Made by a program: the position numbers and the translations under genes
Assembly: GCF_002270055.1 (NCBI RefSeq)
Contig: NZ_NIBG01000001.1
Span: forward strand, 1 to 64,000
Reading direction: 5' to 3'
Length of the DNA stretch: 64,000 nucleotides
Source: Anaeromicrobium sediminis
GTDB taxonomy: Bacteria; Bacillota; Clostridia; Peptostreptococcales; Thermotaleaceae
Notes under the pieces: generated by a model
Told to the model about the DNA's origin: nothing
The model's database searches: none
Seen by the model: only the letters and a program-made list of their open reading frames with translations
Shown here: piece after piece, positions 54,743 to 64,000 of the stretch
How positions within the stretch are numbered: position 1 is the stretch's first letter
How the letters are laid out: every line of letters begins with the position of its first letter

Positions 54743-56914
54743 ATGATAGAAAAATTGTTAGCACAAATACAACAATATAATTCACTTTGTGACAGGCGAT
54801 TAATTATAAAGGCCTATAATTTTTCAGAAGCAGCTCATGAGGGTCAAGTTAGAAAATCCGGCGAAAAGTATTTTATTCATCCTGTTGAGGTGGCCAAAAT
54901 ACTTGCTGAGTTGCATATGGATGATGCTACAATTGTGGCAGGGCTTATGCATGATGTTATTGAGGATACTAAATATACTTATGATCAGATAAAGGATGAG
55001 TTTGGTGAAGAAATAGCTATTTTAGTAGAAGGTGTTACAAAGTTAGGCAGATTTACATATGAAACAAAAGAGGAAAGACAAGCAGAGAGCCTTAGAAAAA
55101 TGTTTTTGGCCATGGCGAAGGATATAAGAGTAATAATTATTAAATTAGCCGACAGACTTCATAATATGCGAACATTAAAATATATGAACGAGAATAAGAA
55201 GAAGGAGAAGGCTAAAGAGACCTTAGAGATTTATGCTGCCATAGCCCATAGATTAGGTATATCTAAAATAAAATCTGAATTAGAAGATTTATCACTTAGA
55301 TATTTAGATCCAGAGGGATATTACGATTTAGTTGAGAAAGTTTCTAAAAAGAAGAGAGAGAGAGAAGCTTATATTAATCAAGTAATAGATCAATTAGATA
55401 CTAACCTATCAAAAAATTTAGATTTTCAATATGAAATAAGTGGTAGATCTAAGCATTTTTATTCTATATATAGAAAAATGGTATATAGGCATAAAATATT
55501 TGAAGAGATTTTTGATTTGACGGCCATAAGAGTATTAGTAGATAAGGTGAGAGATTGTTATGGAGTCTTAGGGATTGTTCATACTATGTGGAAGCCAATC
55601 CCAGGAAGGTTTAAAGATTATATAGCAATGCCTAAGCCTAATATGTATCAATCTCTACATACTACGGTTATAGGCCCTGATGGAGAACCACTAGAAATTC
55701 AAATAAGAACCTGGGAAATGCATAGAATAGCAGAATATGGTATTGCTGCCCATTGGAAATATAAAGAAAGCCAGTCTGTAGATGCATCTAATGATGATAA
55801 ATTAAGATGGTTAAGACAATTATTAGAATGGCAAAGGGATATGAATGACCCTAAGGAGTTTATGGAATCTTTAAAAATTGATCTCTTTACTAACGAGGTA
55901 TTTGTATTCACTCCTAAGGGAGATGTAATTGATTTACCAGCAGGATCAACACCTATTGACTTTGCATATAAAATTCACTCTGCTATAGGTAATAGTTGTA
56001 TAGGAGCTAAAATAGATGGTAGGATAGTACCTATTGACTATAAACTTAAAAATGGGAATATAGTACAAGTTCTTACATCAAAAAATTCTAATGGACCAAG
56101 CAGAGACTGGTTGAAATTTGTTAAAAGTACTCAAGCAAAGAACAAAATAAAACAATGGTTTAAAAAGGAACGTAAAGAGGAAAATACCATAAAAGGTAAA
56201 GACATGTTGGAGAAGGAAATTAAGAGACATGGACATGAGCCTCAAGAACTTTTAAGGACAAAATGGTTAAATAGTTTAGTTAAAAAATTGAGTTTACATT
56301 CTATTGAAGATTTATATGCTGCCATAGGATATGGGGGAATATTGCTTAGCCAAGTAGTACCAAAATTAAAGGAAAAGTATAAGGAAAACAACACAGAAGA
56401 AAAGTCTAACGAAGAAATAGTCGAAAATATTAATAAGCAACCTAAAAGAAGATATGATAAAAGAAGTACCCAAGGTATTCGTGTAAAGGGAATAGATAGT
56501 ATTTTAGTAAGGTTTTCTAAGTGCTGTAGTCCTGTTCCTGGAGATGAAATTGTAGGTTTTATAACAAGAGGAAGAGGAGTATCTATACATAGGGAAGATT
56601 GTATAAATATAACTAATGGAAATGAAGACTTAGATAGATTTATAGAAGTGGAATGGATTGAAGATAGACAAAAGTCATATCAAACAGAAATACAAATTAT
56701 ATCTGCAGATAGAAAGGGTCTTTTATCAGAAGTTACAAGTGTATTGGCAGACATTAATTTGATTGTAACTGCAATTAATGCCAGAAGTACAAAGGACAAA
56801 GTTGCCATAGTAAACTTAACTATAGAAATTAATAATGTAGCACAATTAGATAAATTAATTAACAAAATAAGAAGTATGGATGGAGTAATAGAAGTCAAAC
56901 GTGTGAATTCATAA
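54743..56914 (+). CDS. rel: Bifunctional (p)ppGpp synthetase/hydrolase Rel
   Basis: Controls the stringent response. The 723-residue product has an intact hydrolase HD domain ([27 protein letters not shown]), the synthetase domain ([40 protein letters not shown]), TGS ([20 protein letters not shown]), a zinc-finger-like [13 protein letters not shown] region and a C-terminal ACT domain. Both HDxxED and synthetase motifs look complete, so both activities are expected. Confidence 0.97.
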   Translation: MIEKLLAQIQQYNSLCDRRLIIKAYNFSEAAHEGQVRKSGEKYFIHPVEVAKILAELHMDDATIVAGLMHDVIEDTKYTYDQIKDEFGEEIAILVEGVTKLGRFTYETKEERQAESLRKMFLAMAKDIRVIIIKLADRLHNMRTLKYMNENKKKEKAKETLEIYAAIAHRLGISKIKSELEDLSLRYLDPEGYYDLVEKVSKKKREREAYINQVIDQLDTNLSKNLDFQYEISGRSKHFYSIYRKMVYRHKIFEEIFDLTAIRVLVDKVRDCYGVLGIVHTMWKPIPGRFKDYIAMPKPNMYQSLHTTVIGPDGEPLEIQIRTWEMHRIAEYGIAAHWKYKESQSVDASNDDKLRWLRQLLEWQRDMNDPKEFMESLKIDLFTNEVFVFTPKGDVIDLPAGSTPIDFAYKIHSAIGNSCIGAKIDGRIVPIDYKLKNGNIVQVLTSKNSNGPSRDWLKFVKSTQAKNKIKQWFKKERKEENTIKGKDMLEKEIKRHGHEPQELLRTKWLNSLVKKLSLHSIEDLYAAIGYGGILLSQVVPKLKEKYKENNTEEKSNEEIVENINKQPKRRYDKRSTQGIRVKGIDSILVRFSKCCSPVPGDEIVGFITRGRGVSIHREDCINITNGNEDLDRFIEVEWIEDRQKSYQTEIQIISADRKGLLSEVTSVLADINLIVTAINARSTKDKVAIVNLTIEINNVAQLDKLINKIRSMDGVIEVKRVNS

Positions 56915-56927
56915 TAGGAGGGGTATT

Positions 56928-57377
56928 ATGCGTGCAGTAGTACAAAGGGTAAGTAGTGCTAGTGTAGATGTAGACCATGAACGGATAGGATCTATAGAAA
57001 AGGGTCTATTAGTATTACTTGGAGTAGAAGAAACTGATAATTCAAAGGATTTACAATATATGGTTGATAAAGTATTAAACCTTAGAATATTTGAAGATGA
57101 AAACGAAAAAATGAATTTATCATTAAAAGATGTAAGTGGTGAATTAATGGTAGTTTCTCAATTTACTCTTTTAGGTGACTGTAGAAAGGGAAGACGACCT
57201 AGTTTTATTGAAGCTGCAAAGCCTGAAAAGGCAAATGAATTATATGAGGAATTTGTTGCAAAGTGCAGAGACGAAGGTATAAAAGTAGAAACAGGAAAAT
57301 TTCAAACTCATATGCATGTTAATTTATGTAATGATGGTCCTGTTACCATATTAGTTGATAGTCATAAAAAGTTCTAG
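56928..57377 (+). CDS. dtd: D-aminoacyl-tRNA deacylase
   Basis: Removes D-amino acids from tRNA. The 149-residue product has [33 protein letters not shown] and the cross-subunit GPVT motif ([11 protein letters not shown]). It follows rel by 13 nt, the common Firmicutes order. Confidence 0.97.
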   Translation: MRAVVQRVSSASVDVDHERIGSIEKGLLVLLGVEETDNSKDLQYMVDKVLNLRIFEDENEKMNLSLKDVSGELMVVSQFTLLGDCRKGRRPSFIEAAKPEKANELYEEFVAKCRDEGIKVETGKFQTHMHVNLCNDGPVTILVDSHKKF

Positions 57378-57387
57378 GAGTGATTAG

Positions 57388-58008
57388 ATGATAATTGAAA
57401 GAATACCAGCAGGAATATATGCTACAAATTGCTATATATTAACCTGTGAAGAAACCTATGAATGTGCAATTATTGATCCTGCAGGAAGTGCAAATGATAT
57501 ATTTAATTATATTAAAGAAAATGATTTTATACCTAAGTATATAATACTAACTCATGGACATGCAGATCATATTGGAGCAGTAGAAGAATTAAGAAGTAAA
57601 TTTAATTTAAAAGTATTAATTCATAAAGATGATGAGTATATGCTTAAAAATGCAAATTACAATTTATCTGCACATATGAGTGGACCTAATATTGAATTTA
57701 ATAGTGATGAAACCTTTGAAGATGGACAAACTATTAAATTAGGTAACCTAGAGGTACTTTTAATCCATACGCCGGGACATACAAAGGGAAGTAGCTGTAT
57801 ATTAGTAGAAAATATGTTGTTCTCAGGTGATACATTATTTGCCAATTCCATAGGAAGAACAGATTTAGAAGGTGGATCCTTTGAAGATATTATAAAGTCC
57901 ATAAAGGAAAAGCTTATAATATTAGATGAAAACATAAAGGTATTACCAGGACATGGACCTGCATCAACTATTGGAATAGAAAAAGCTACAAACCCATTTG
58001 TGAAGTAA
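57388..58008 (+). CDS. Metallo-beta-lactamase-fold hydrolase (YqgX/GloB-like)
   Basis: The 206-residue product has THGHADHIGAVEEL (HxHxDH), HTPGHTKGSSCILVE, FSGDTLFANSIGRTDLEGG and LPGHGP, i.e. a complete two-zinc site. Members of this family hydrolyse thioesters such as S-lactoylglutathione or bacillithiol adducts; the substrate is not decidable here. It is 10 nt after dtd. Confidence 0.92.
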   Translation: MIIERIPAGIYATNCYILTCEETYECAIIDPAGSANDIFNYIKENDFIPKYIILTHGHADHIGAVEELRSKFNLKVLIHKDDEYMLKNANYNLSAHMSGPNIEFNSDETFEDGQTIKLGNLEVLLIHTPGHTKGSSCILVENMLFSGDTLFANSIGRTDLEGGSFEDIIKSIKEKLIILDENIKVLPGHGPASTIGIEKATNPFVK

Positions 58009-58018
58009 CAATGCATAT

Positions 58019-58065
58019 CCTCCAAATTTTATGTTAAGAATATTACTATCATAAAATTTAGGAGG
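58019..58065 (+). promoter_or_regulatory. Long hairpin masking the SD of the 57-residue ORF
   Basis: CCTCCAAATTTTATG (58019-58033) pairs with CATAAAATTTAGGAGG (58050-58065), 15 pairs with one bulged base. The 3' arm contains the AGGAGG ribosome-binding site for ATG 58073. A folded RNA would shut translation off. There is no T-run, so it is not a terminator. Confidence 0.7.
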
Positions 58066-58072
58066 GTTAACT

Positions 58073-58246
58073 ATGAATAAGAGAAAAACATCTAAATACA
58101 AAAGTGGGAATATCATGGACATAAATTTTCATGATTTTATGGATATGGTGGACTATGGTATGAATGATGAGGAAATAGCTCATGAATTAGGAGTTACCCA
58201 AGGAGATGTAATGAAGCTTAAAAATGAAATTCATAAGGAGCTTTAG
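58073..58246 (+). CDS. Small HTH protein, 57 residues
   Basis: The product begins MNKRKTSKYKSGNIMDINFH and contains a homeodomain-like helix-turn-helix (MNDEEIAHELGVTQGDVMKL). The start follows AGGAGG at good distance, and the gene ends 14 nt before hemZ. I believe similar short HTH proteins occur before hemZ in related genomes, but I cannot confirm it. A DNA-binding role is inferred from the helix pattern. Confidence 0.7.
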   Translation: MNKRKTSKYKSGNIMDINFHDFMDMVDYGMNDEEIAHELGVTQGDVMKLKNEIHKEL

Positions 58247-58260
58247 TTAGGAGTTTATTG

Positions 58261-59742
58261 ATGATACATGTGAAATTAGAAGGCCATGATTATGAATATG
58301 AAATTGGCGAATTAATTAAGGTATTTTATAATGTTAATGAATTTCAATTTACAGATAAAATCCCCAATGGCAAATTAGGAATTATAAATAAACTATATTA
58401 TGAAAATGAAAAAAAAATTTCAAAATCTAGTCTTTACAATAAAGAAGAATTAATAATGGAAATAGAAGAAGAATTTAAAGTAGAAGATAGAGAACCTTTA
58501 AGAGAGAGAAAACTAGTTAAACAAAAGTTGAAATTGACTTTATTTGAATTATTAGCCCAATATACGAAAAGAAGACCTAAGTGGGGAATATTGACAGGAA
58601 TACGTCCTACTAAAATAGTATATGAACTTATGAGTGATGGTTGTACTGAGGAAGAAATTAAAAATATACTAAAAATCCAATATAGATTAAGTGAAGAAAA
58701 AATTCAATTACTAATTAATATAGTTAACATTGAAAAAAATCTAATGAAAAATAAAAAGGATTATGTGAGTATATATATAGGCATACCATTTTGTCCTACA
58801 AAATGTTTATATTGTTCTTTTCCATCTAATAGTATATGTGAAAAGAATGATAAAAGAGAAGCCTATATAGAAAGCTTAGCCTATGAGATAAAAGAAGTAT
58901 CTATGATGCTAAAGGAAGCTAATAAGAGAATAGATACCATATACATAGGCGGAGGTACACCAACTTCTCTTACTAATGATCAATTAGAAAAATTATTTGT
59001 GACTATTAAGGAAAATTTAGATTTAAGTGAAGTAAGAGAGTTTACAGTGGAAGCAGGAAGACCAGACACTATAACAATGGAAAAGTTAAAAACAATTAAA
59101 AATCATGGTATAGAAAGAATTAGTATAAACCCTCAAACTATGAATGATTCCACACTAAAACTAATTGGAAGAAATCATACTGTAGAGGATATAAAGAATA
59201 CATATGAATTGGCAAGGCAAATTGGCTTTAAAACAATAAATATGGATTTAATAATAGGATTGCCTAATGAAGGTATAGATGAATTTGAGAATACAATGAA
59301 GGAAATAATTAAATTAGATCCTGAAAATATAACTGTCCACACTTTAGCCATTAAAAAGAGTTCAATTTTAAAAGCAAATAAAGAAAAATATAAACTTTGT
59401 CATGAAAATAGCGCTGAGAAAATGATAGAAATGGCTAATAAATATTGTAAAGAAATGACCATGTCTCCCTATTATATGTATAGACAAAAGTATATGGTGG
59501 GAAACTTAGAAAACATAGGATATGCTAAGGTCGGTCATGAATGTATTTACAATATTGAAATTATAGAAGAGAAACAAACCATAATTGCATTAGGGGCTGG
59601 AGCCATATCAAAGGTCTATTATCCTGATGAAAATAGACTTGAAAGGGTGCCTAATGTAACTAGTTTAGATCATTACATAGATAGAACAAAAGAAATGGTA
59701 GAAAGAAAGAAAAAAGAATTATTAGGAAATAATATGAAATAA
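58261..59742 (+). CDS. hemZ: Coproporphyrinogen III oxidase-like radical SAM protein HemZ
   Basis: HemZ belongs to the HemN-like radical SAM oxidases and is known from Bacillus for anaerobic haem synthesis. The 493-residue product has an N-terminal extension of about 165 residues and the cluster motif IPFCPTKCLYCSFPS (CxxxCxxC). It also has YIGGGTPTSLTNDQLEKLF and the downstream EFTVEAGRPDTI. ATG 58261 is 7 nt after AGGAG. No other haem gene is near, and in Clostridia lacking haem synthesis the real substrate is uncertain. Confidence 0.9.
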   Translation: MIHVKLEGHDYEYEIGELIKVFYNVNEFQFTDKIPNGKLGIINKLYYENEKKISKSSLYNKEELIMEIEEEFKVEDREPLRERKLVKQKLKLTLFELLAQYTKRRPKWGILTGIRPTKIVYELMSDGCTEEEIKNILKIQYRLSEEKIQLLINIVNIEKNLMKNKKDYVSIYIGIPFCPTKCLYCSFPSNSICEKNDKREAYIESLAYEIKEVSMMLKEANKRIDTIYIGGGTPTSLTNDQLEKLFVTIKENLDLSEVREFTVEAGRPDTITMEKLKTIKNHGIERISINPQTMNDSTLKLIGRNHTVEDIKNTYELARQIGFKTINMDLIIGLPNEGIDEFENTMKEIIKLDPENITVHTLAIKKSSILKANKEKYKLCHENSAEKMIEMANKYCKEMTMSPYYMYRQKYMVGNLENIGYAKVGHECIYNIEIIEEKQTIIALGAGAISKVYYPDENRLERVPNVTSLDHYIDRTKEMVERKKKELLGNNMK

Positions 59743-59744
59743 TA

Positions 59745-59774
59745 TTGACATAATTTATTTTTATTATATATAAT
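59745..59774 (+). promoter_or_regulatory. Promoter of hisS-aspS T-box transcript
   Basis: TTGACA, 18 bp, TATAAT, immediately after the hemZ stop. Confidence 0.75.
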
Positions 59775-59794
59775 GAATTTAAAAGTTTAAATGC

Positions 59795-60028
59795 TTAGAT
59801 AAAGATTAGTAGGTATAATACTATTTACAGCGAGTTGAGGAAGGTGAAAGCTCAATAATAAAAGGTTATACTAAAGACACTTTGGAGCACATTGTTTGAA
59901 TAAAGTAGGATAATGCGTAATTCGGCGTTAACGAATTTAAGTGGAGGAATTCAATTAAGGGTGGCACCGCGGGATTAAACTTCTCGTCCCTTTATATATT
60001 TATATATGGGATAGGGGAGTTTTTTTAT
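59795..60028 (+). ncRNA. T-box leader of hisS-aspS
   Basis: Stem I has GCGAGTTGAGG and GTGAAAGCTC. The T-box bulge AGGGTGGCACCGCGG lies at about 59959-59973. The terminator helix (AACTTCTCGTCCC against GGGATAGGGGAGTTT) ends in TTTTTT. The presumed specifier region reads AAAGACACTTT, in which GAC (Asp) and CAC (His) overlap. The two genes controlled are exactly those for His and Asp synthetases. Confidence 0.92.
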
Positions 60029-60127
60029 TTGAAAAAATTATTAAATAACTAGATTTTCCATAAAGTAGTAGAGAAAATACAGACTTTATATTAATCTAAT
60101 GGACTATGTTTATAAAGGAGGATAAAA

Positions 60128-61384
60128 ATGAAAGCGCCAAGAGGTACTAAAGATGTTCTACCTAAAGATGTGTATAAATGGCACTACCTTGAGGATACAT
60201 TTAGAGAAACTTGTAAAAATTTTGGATACAATGAAATTAGAACTCCCATATTTGAGCATACAGAGCTATTTAAAAGGGGAGTAGGGGAAACTACAGATAT
60301 AGTACAAAAGGAAATGTATTCCTTTGAAGATAATGGAGGAAGGGATATAACATTAAAACCAGAGGGAACAGCCCCTGTTGTGAGAGCTTTTATTGAACAT
60401 AAATTATATGCAGATGCTCAACCAACAAAATTGTATTACGCAACTCCATGCTTCAGATATGAAAGACCACAGGCTGGGAGACTAAGAGCATTTCACCAAT
60501 TTGGTATAGAAGTATTTGGAACTACTAATCCTCAAATTGATGCAGAGATAATTGGGGTTGCCATGGACTTTTTTAGTAGACTACATATTAAAAACCTAGA
60601 ACTTAGAATAAACAGTGTTGGATGTAAAAAATGTAGAAGTGACTATAATGAAGTATTAAAGAAATATTTATCTACTAAAGTTGAAAAATTGTGCAATACT
60701 TGCAATGATAGATATGAAAGAAATCCAATGAGAATAATAGATTGCAAAAATGAAAAATGTAAGGAAGAAGTAAGTGATATACCACTTATGATAGACCATT
60801 TATGTGAAGAGTGTAGTAATGATTTTAATCAATTAAAGGAAAGTTTAAATCTGATGGATATAGGATTTATAGTAGATCCTAAAATTGTTAGAGGATTGGA
60901 TTATTACACAAAAACTGCCTTTGAAATAATATCAAATGAAATTGGTTCCCAAAGTACCGTATGCGGAGGAGGGAGATATGATGGTCTTATTGAACAATTA
61001 GGCGGCCCATCCATGCCGGGCATTGGATTTGGAATGGGAATTGAGAGACTTTTATTAACCCTTGAAAATAATAATATTGAAATACCAAAGCCAGATAAGT
61101 TAGATGTGTTTATAGTGAGTCTAGGTGAGAAAAGTAATAGGGAATCTGTTAAAATACTAAAAAGTATAAGAGAAGAGAACCTTTCTGCAGACAAGGACTA
61201 TTTAGAGAGAAGTATGAAGGCACAATTTAAATATGCAAATAAGAGAAATGCAAGATTTTGTATTGTAATTGGAGAAAACGAAATAGAAAAGGGTGTTGTA
61301 ACCCTAAAAAATATGGAAACTGGTGATCAAACAGAGATTTCAATTGACAATATAGGACAAGAGATAAAAAATATATGTAAATAG
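60128..61384 (+). CDS. hisS: Histidyl-tRNA synthetase
   Basis: A class II synthetase. The 418-residue product has APRGTKDVLPKD, motif 2 CFRYERPQAGRLRAFHQFG, histidine motif LDYYTKTAFEI, GGGRYDGLIEQLGG and motif 3 GIGFGMGIERLLL. The insertion (CKKCRSDY, CNTC, CKNEKCKEE, CEEC) has cysteine pairs that suggest a zinc site, which is less common. SD GGAGG. Confidence 0.97.
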   Translation: MKAPRGTKDVLPKDVYKWHYLEDTFRETCKNFGYNEIRTPIFEHTELFKRGVGETTDIVQKEMYSFEDNGGRDITLKPEGTAPVVRAFIEHKLYADAQPTKLYYATPCFRYERPQAGRLRAFHQFGIEVFGTTNPQIDAEIIGVAMDFFSRLHIKNLELRINSVGCKKCRSDYNEVLKKYLSTKVEKLCNTCNDRYERNPMRIIDCKNEKCKEEVSDIPLMIDHLCEECSNDFNQLKESLNLMDIGFIVDPKIVRGLDYYTKTAFEIISNEIGSQSTVCGGGRYDGLIEQLGGPSMPGIGFGMGIERLLLTLENNNIEIPKPDKLDVFIVSLGEKSNRESVKILKSIREENLSADKDYLERSMKAQFKYANKRNARFCIVIGENEIEKGVVTLKNMETGDQTEISIDNIGQEIKNICK

Positions 61385-61395
61385 GAGGTAAAGTT

Positions 61396-63174
61396 ATGGC
61401 TGATGTAATAGGAAACATGAAGAGAAATAATATGTGTGGTAACCTTACTACAGACAATATAGGACAAGAGGTTACTTTAATGGGATGGGTTCAAAAGAGA
61501 AGGAATTTAGGTGGTCTTGTATTTGTAGATCTAAGGGATAGGACAGGTATATGTCAGGTAATATTTGACAAGGATGTGTCTGAAGAAGCCTTTAATAGGG
61601 CAGAAGAAATAAGAAGTGAATTTGTAATAGGTATTAGAGGTATTGTTAGAAAAAGACAATCTGTAAATCCTAATATGCCAACTGGAGAAATCGAAATTTT
61701 TGTGGAAGAATTAAAGATATTTTCACAAGCTCAAACTCCTCCAATTTATATAGAAGATGAGGATGAAGTTTCTGAAAATTTAAGGTTAAAATATAGATAT
61801 TTAGATTTAAGAAAACCTAAAATGCAAAAGAATTTAATCTTTAGACATAAGATTACTAAAATAGTTAGGGATTTCTTTGATGAAAATGGATTTGTGGAAG
61901 TTGAAACTCCAATGTTAACTAAGCCAACTCCAGAGGGAGCTAGAGACTATTTAGTACCTAGTAGAGTTAATCCAGGGAAGTTCTATGCCCTACCTCAGTC
62001 CCCACAATTATTTAAACAATTATTAATGGTATCAGGAATGGACAGATATTTCCAAATAGTAAAGTGTTTTAGAGATGAGGATTTAAGAGCAGATAGACAA
62101 CCGGAATTTACTCAAATAGATGTGGAAATGTCCTTTGTAGACATAGACAATGTATTATCTATTAATGAAGAATTAATTAATAAAATATTTAAAGAAACTT
62201 TAGATGTAAATATTAATTTACCTATTGAAAGAATGCCTTATAAGGAGGCAATGGAAAGATTTGGTTCTGATAAGCCAGATACGAGATTTGGATTCGAATT
62301 AAAATGTTTAAATGACATAGTAGAGAACTCTGAGTTTAAAGTATTTAGTGGCACCGTTAAGAAGGGTGGCGATGTTAGAGGTATTAATATAGATGGATAT
62401 GGAGATAGCTTTAGCAGAAAAAATATTTCTAAACTAGAGGATTTTGCTAAAACTTATGGAGCAAAGGGTCTTGCGTGGATAAAGATTACAGAAGAAGGAG
62501 TAAACTCTCCAATTGCTAAATTCTTAAGTGAAGATGAATTAAATAAGATAGTTGAACGTTTTTCTGCTAAAGCAGGGGATCTAATATTAATTGTGGCAGA
62601 CGAATCAGATGTGGTATATGATTCATTAGGTCACTTAAGGGTAGAGATAGCTAAGAGACTAGACATTTTAAATAAAGATGAATATAAATTGTTATGGGTA
62701 ACGGAATTTCCTTTATTTGAGTATGATAAGGAAGAAGATAGATATGTGGCTAAACACCATCCTTTCACATGTCCAATGGATGAAGACATACATTTACTTG
62801 AAACAGAGCCTCATAAAGTTAGAGCTAAGGCTTACGATATTGTATTAAATGGAGTAGAAATTGGAGGAGGAAGTATAAGAATCCATAGTTCTGAACTTCA
62901 ACAAAAAATGTTTAAGGCATTAGGATTTAGTGAAGAGCAAGCGTGGGAAAAATTTGGATTCTTACTGGAAGCATTTAAATATGGAACACCACCTCATGGA
63001 GGTATTGCATATGGATTAGATAGATTAGTAATGTTACTTACTGGTAATGACAGTATTCGTGAAGTAATAGCATTCCCTAAGACTCAAAATGCCTCTTCTC
63101 CAATGACAGAAGCTCCAACTTATGTTGAAGTTAAGCAATTAGAAGAATTACATATAGAATCTGCAGTAGAATAA
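61396..63174 (+). CDS. aspS: Aspartyl-tRNA synthetase
   Basis: Class II synthetase of the bacterial type with the GAD insertion. The 592-residue product has an OB-fold N-terminus (VTLMGWVQKRRNLGGLVFVD), RYLDLRKPKMQKNLIFRHK, motif 2 CFRDEDLRADRQPEFTQID and motif 3 GIAYGLDRLVMLL. It is 11 nt after hisS. If the genome lacks asparaginyl-tRNA synthetase it could be non-discriminating; this cannot be told here. Confidence 0.97.
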   Translation: MADVIGNMKRNNMCGNLTTDNIGQEVTLMGWVQKRRNLGGLVFVDLRDRTGICQVIFDKDVSEEAFNRAEEIRSEFVIGIRGIVRKRQSVNPNMPTGEIEIFVEELKIFSQAQTPPIYIEDEDEVSENLRLKYRYLDLRKPKMQKNLIFRHKITKIVRDFFDENGFVEVETPMLTKPTPEGARDYLVPSRVNPGKFYALPQSPQLFKQLLMVSGMDRYFQIVKCFRDEDLRADRQPEFTQIDVEMSFVDIDNVLSINEELINKIFKETLDVNINLPIERMPYKEAMERFGSDKPDTRFGFELKCLNDIVENSEFKVFSGTVKKGGDVRGINIDGYGDSFSRKNISKLEDFAKTYGAKGLAWIKITEEGVNSPIAKFLSEDELNKIVERFSAKAGDLILIVADESDVVYDSLGHLRVEIAKRLDILNKDEYKLLWVTEFPLFEYDKEEDRYVAKHHPFTCPMDEDIHLLETEPHKVRAKAYDIVLNGVEIGGGSIRIHSSELQQKMFKALGFSEEQAWEKFGFLLEAFKYGTPPHGGIAYGLDRLVMLLTGNDSIREVIAFPKTQNASSPMTEAPTYVEVKQLEELHIESAVE

Positions 63175-63180
63175 ATAATA

Positions 63181-63211
63181 GGGTGACCATTTTGGTTGCC
63201 CTTTTCTTTTA
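63181..63211 (+). terminator. Terminator after aspS
   Basis: GGGTGACC-ATTTT-GGTTGCCC (two wobble pairs) then TTTTCTTTT. Confidence 0.75.
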
Positions 63212-63307
63212 TATAATTTATAATGAATTAAAGGTATATTTATGGTTAACAGACTGTAAAAATAGGGTATAATGTAATTGTACTAGAAATGAAGTAGAGG
63301 TGAAGAT

Positions 63308-63736
63308 ATGAATCAAGTAGGATTTGTTACTAAAATTTTACCAAATAATAGAGCAGAGGTTAGTATGAAAAAACATGCTGCATGCGGTGAATGTGGCGCA
63401 TGTCAGCATGGTCATGAAAATATGAACTTAAATATTATAGCATTAAACAAGATAAAGTCTGTAGAAGGAAATAAGGTGGAAGTAGACTTAGAAACATCAA
63501 ATGTATTAGGGGCAGCTTTTATAATGTATGTGATTCCTCTAGTGACCATGGTAATAAGTATTTTCATAAGTAGACATGTTTTTGGAAATATAATGAAAAT
63601 TAATAACTTTGAAATATACTCCATTTTAACAGGGTTTACATGTTTATCCATAACTTTTTTAGCCATTAGATTAAATGAAAAAAAGTTTGAAGATAGTAAG
63701 AGGTATATTCCTACTATAACTAGAATTATAGAATAA
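63308..63736 (+). CDS. RseC/MucC-like membrane protein
   Basis: The 142-residue product has an N-terminal cysteine cluster (ACGECGACQHGH) and two membrane segments (about 78-98 and 106-124), the plan of the RseC/MucC family. RseC acts in SoxR reduction and links to Rnf-type electron transport in other bacteria. No rnf gene is near, so the partner here is unknown. SD GAGGTGAAG. Confidence 0.85.
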   Translation: MNQVGFVTKILPNNRAEVSMKKHAACGECGACQHGHENMNLNIIALNKIKSVEGNKVEVDLETSNVLGAAFIMYVIPLVTMVISIFISRHVFGNIMKINNFEIYSILTGFTCLSITFLAIRLNEKKFEDSKRYIPTITRIIE

Positions 63737-63847
63737 TGGGACAAGGATTCAAAATTACAACTAGATATATATTAAGGTAAAAGTTATACTTTGTTTAAAC
63801 TATATAATAATATATAATTTTTAAAATATATTAAGGAGGGGTTACCT

Positions 63848-64000
63848 ATGGACTTTAATAACTTAAAGGTTGTGGATGAAAAGGTATATGAATCAATTTG
63901 TAATGAAATTAGCAGGCAGCAAGAAAAGATTGAATTAATAGCTTCTGAAAACTTTGTAAGTGAAGCTGTTATGGAAGCAATGGGCAGTCAACTTACTAAT
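63848..64000 (+). CDS. glyA: Serine hydroxymethyltransferase, 5' end only
   Basis: GlyA interconverts serine and glycine with tetrahydrofolate. Only the first 51 codons are present; they include [20 protein letters not shown], the family's N-terminal signature. ATG 63848 follows AAGGAGGGG. The gene continues past the window. Confidence 0.95.
   Translation, partial: MDFNNLKVVDEKVYESICNEISRQQEKIELIASENFVSEAVMEAMGSQLTN

Overview
The window is a low-GC chromosomal segment from an anaerobic, endospore-forming member of the Clostridia. The grounds are the sporulation and germination genes (spoVS, a SpoIID-like protein, a BofC-like protein, a SleB-type hydrolase, a GerAB-like permease), the SCIFF peptide with its radical-SAM maturase next to secDF, hemZ, a complete selenocysteine system (selD-selA-selB-selC), and T-box leaders on tRNA-synthetase genes. 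A Tissierellia-type organism would fit, but I cannot fix the genus from sequence alone.

Layout. 1-734: the 3' part of a copper-amine-oxidase-N-domain surface protein. 1227-5268: rimM-trmD, then an L21 leader with rplU-prp-rpmA, then obg-yhbY. 5410-11036: nadD-yqeK-LCP-rsfS and a T-box-controlled leuS. 11065-13088: a divergent D,D-carboxypeptidase and a ComEA-like protein. 13102-17532: selD (itself a selenoprotein with an in-frame UGA), selA and selB. 17683-18657: a LysM/SleB-type hydrolase. 18658-20560: a disturbed stretch with a broken 5' half of tRNA-Sec, decayed coding sequence and a lone gerAB-like gene. 20645-20741: the intact tRNA-Sec gene (selC).

20747-37385 is a 16.6-kb integrative island inserted in selC. 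It is bounded by a perfect 73-bp direct repeat made of the 3' part of the tRNA plus 5 bp. It carries a tyrosine integrase next to selC, an older integrase relic, a recombinase-fold protein with a degenerate active site (possibly an MrpR-like repressor) preceded by a 24-codon micro-ORF, an SF2-helicase-like ATPase behind a hairpin that can hide its ribosome-binding site, an HNH endonuclease, a serine resolvase, and two cargo blocks. The cargo is (a) a two-gene operon of an unknown 410-residue protein and a winged-helix/zinc-ribbon/TIR protein, and (b) a 14 x 12-residue beta-solenoid fused to a K+ channel pore. Related copies of a ~250-bp terminator-bearing sequence precede each block. No capsid, terminase or conjugation genes are present. 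I read it as a defence-type island, with the TIR operon and the solenoid channel as the candidate new systems.

37480-64000 is ordinary chromosome: bofC-like, ruvC-ruvA-ruvB, spoIID-like, queA-tgt-yajC, rny (apparently starting at ATT), spoVS, a PHP phosphoesterase, purB, the SCIFF pair scfA/scfB, a gamma carbonic anhydrase, secD-secF, apt, rel, dtd, a metallo-beta-lactamase-fold hydrolase, a small HTH protein behind an SD-masking hairpin, hemZ, a T-box with hisS-aspS, an RseC-like membrane protein, and the 5' end of glyA.

The sel cluster supplies its own selenophosphate, Sec-tRNA and elongation factor. The island has captured the selC 3' end and restored it at integration, so Sec decoding should be intact. 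Coordinates of short sites were read by eye and may be off by a base or two.
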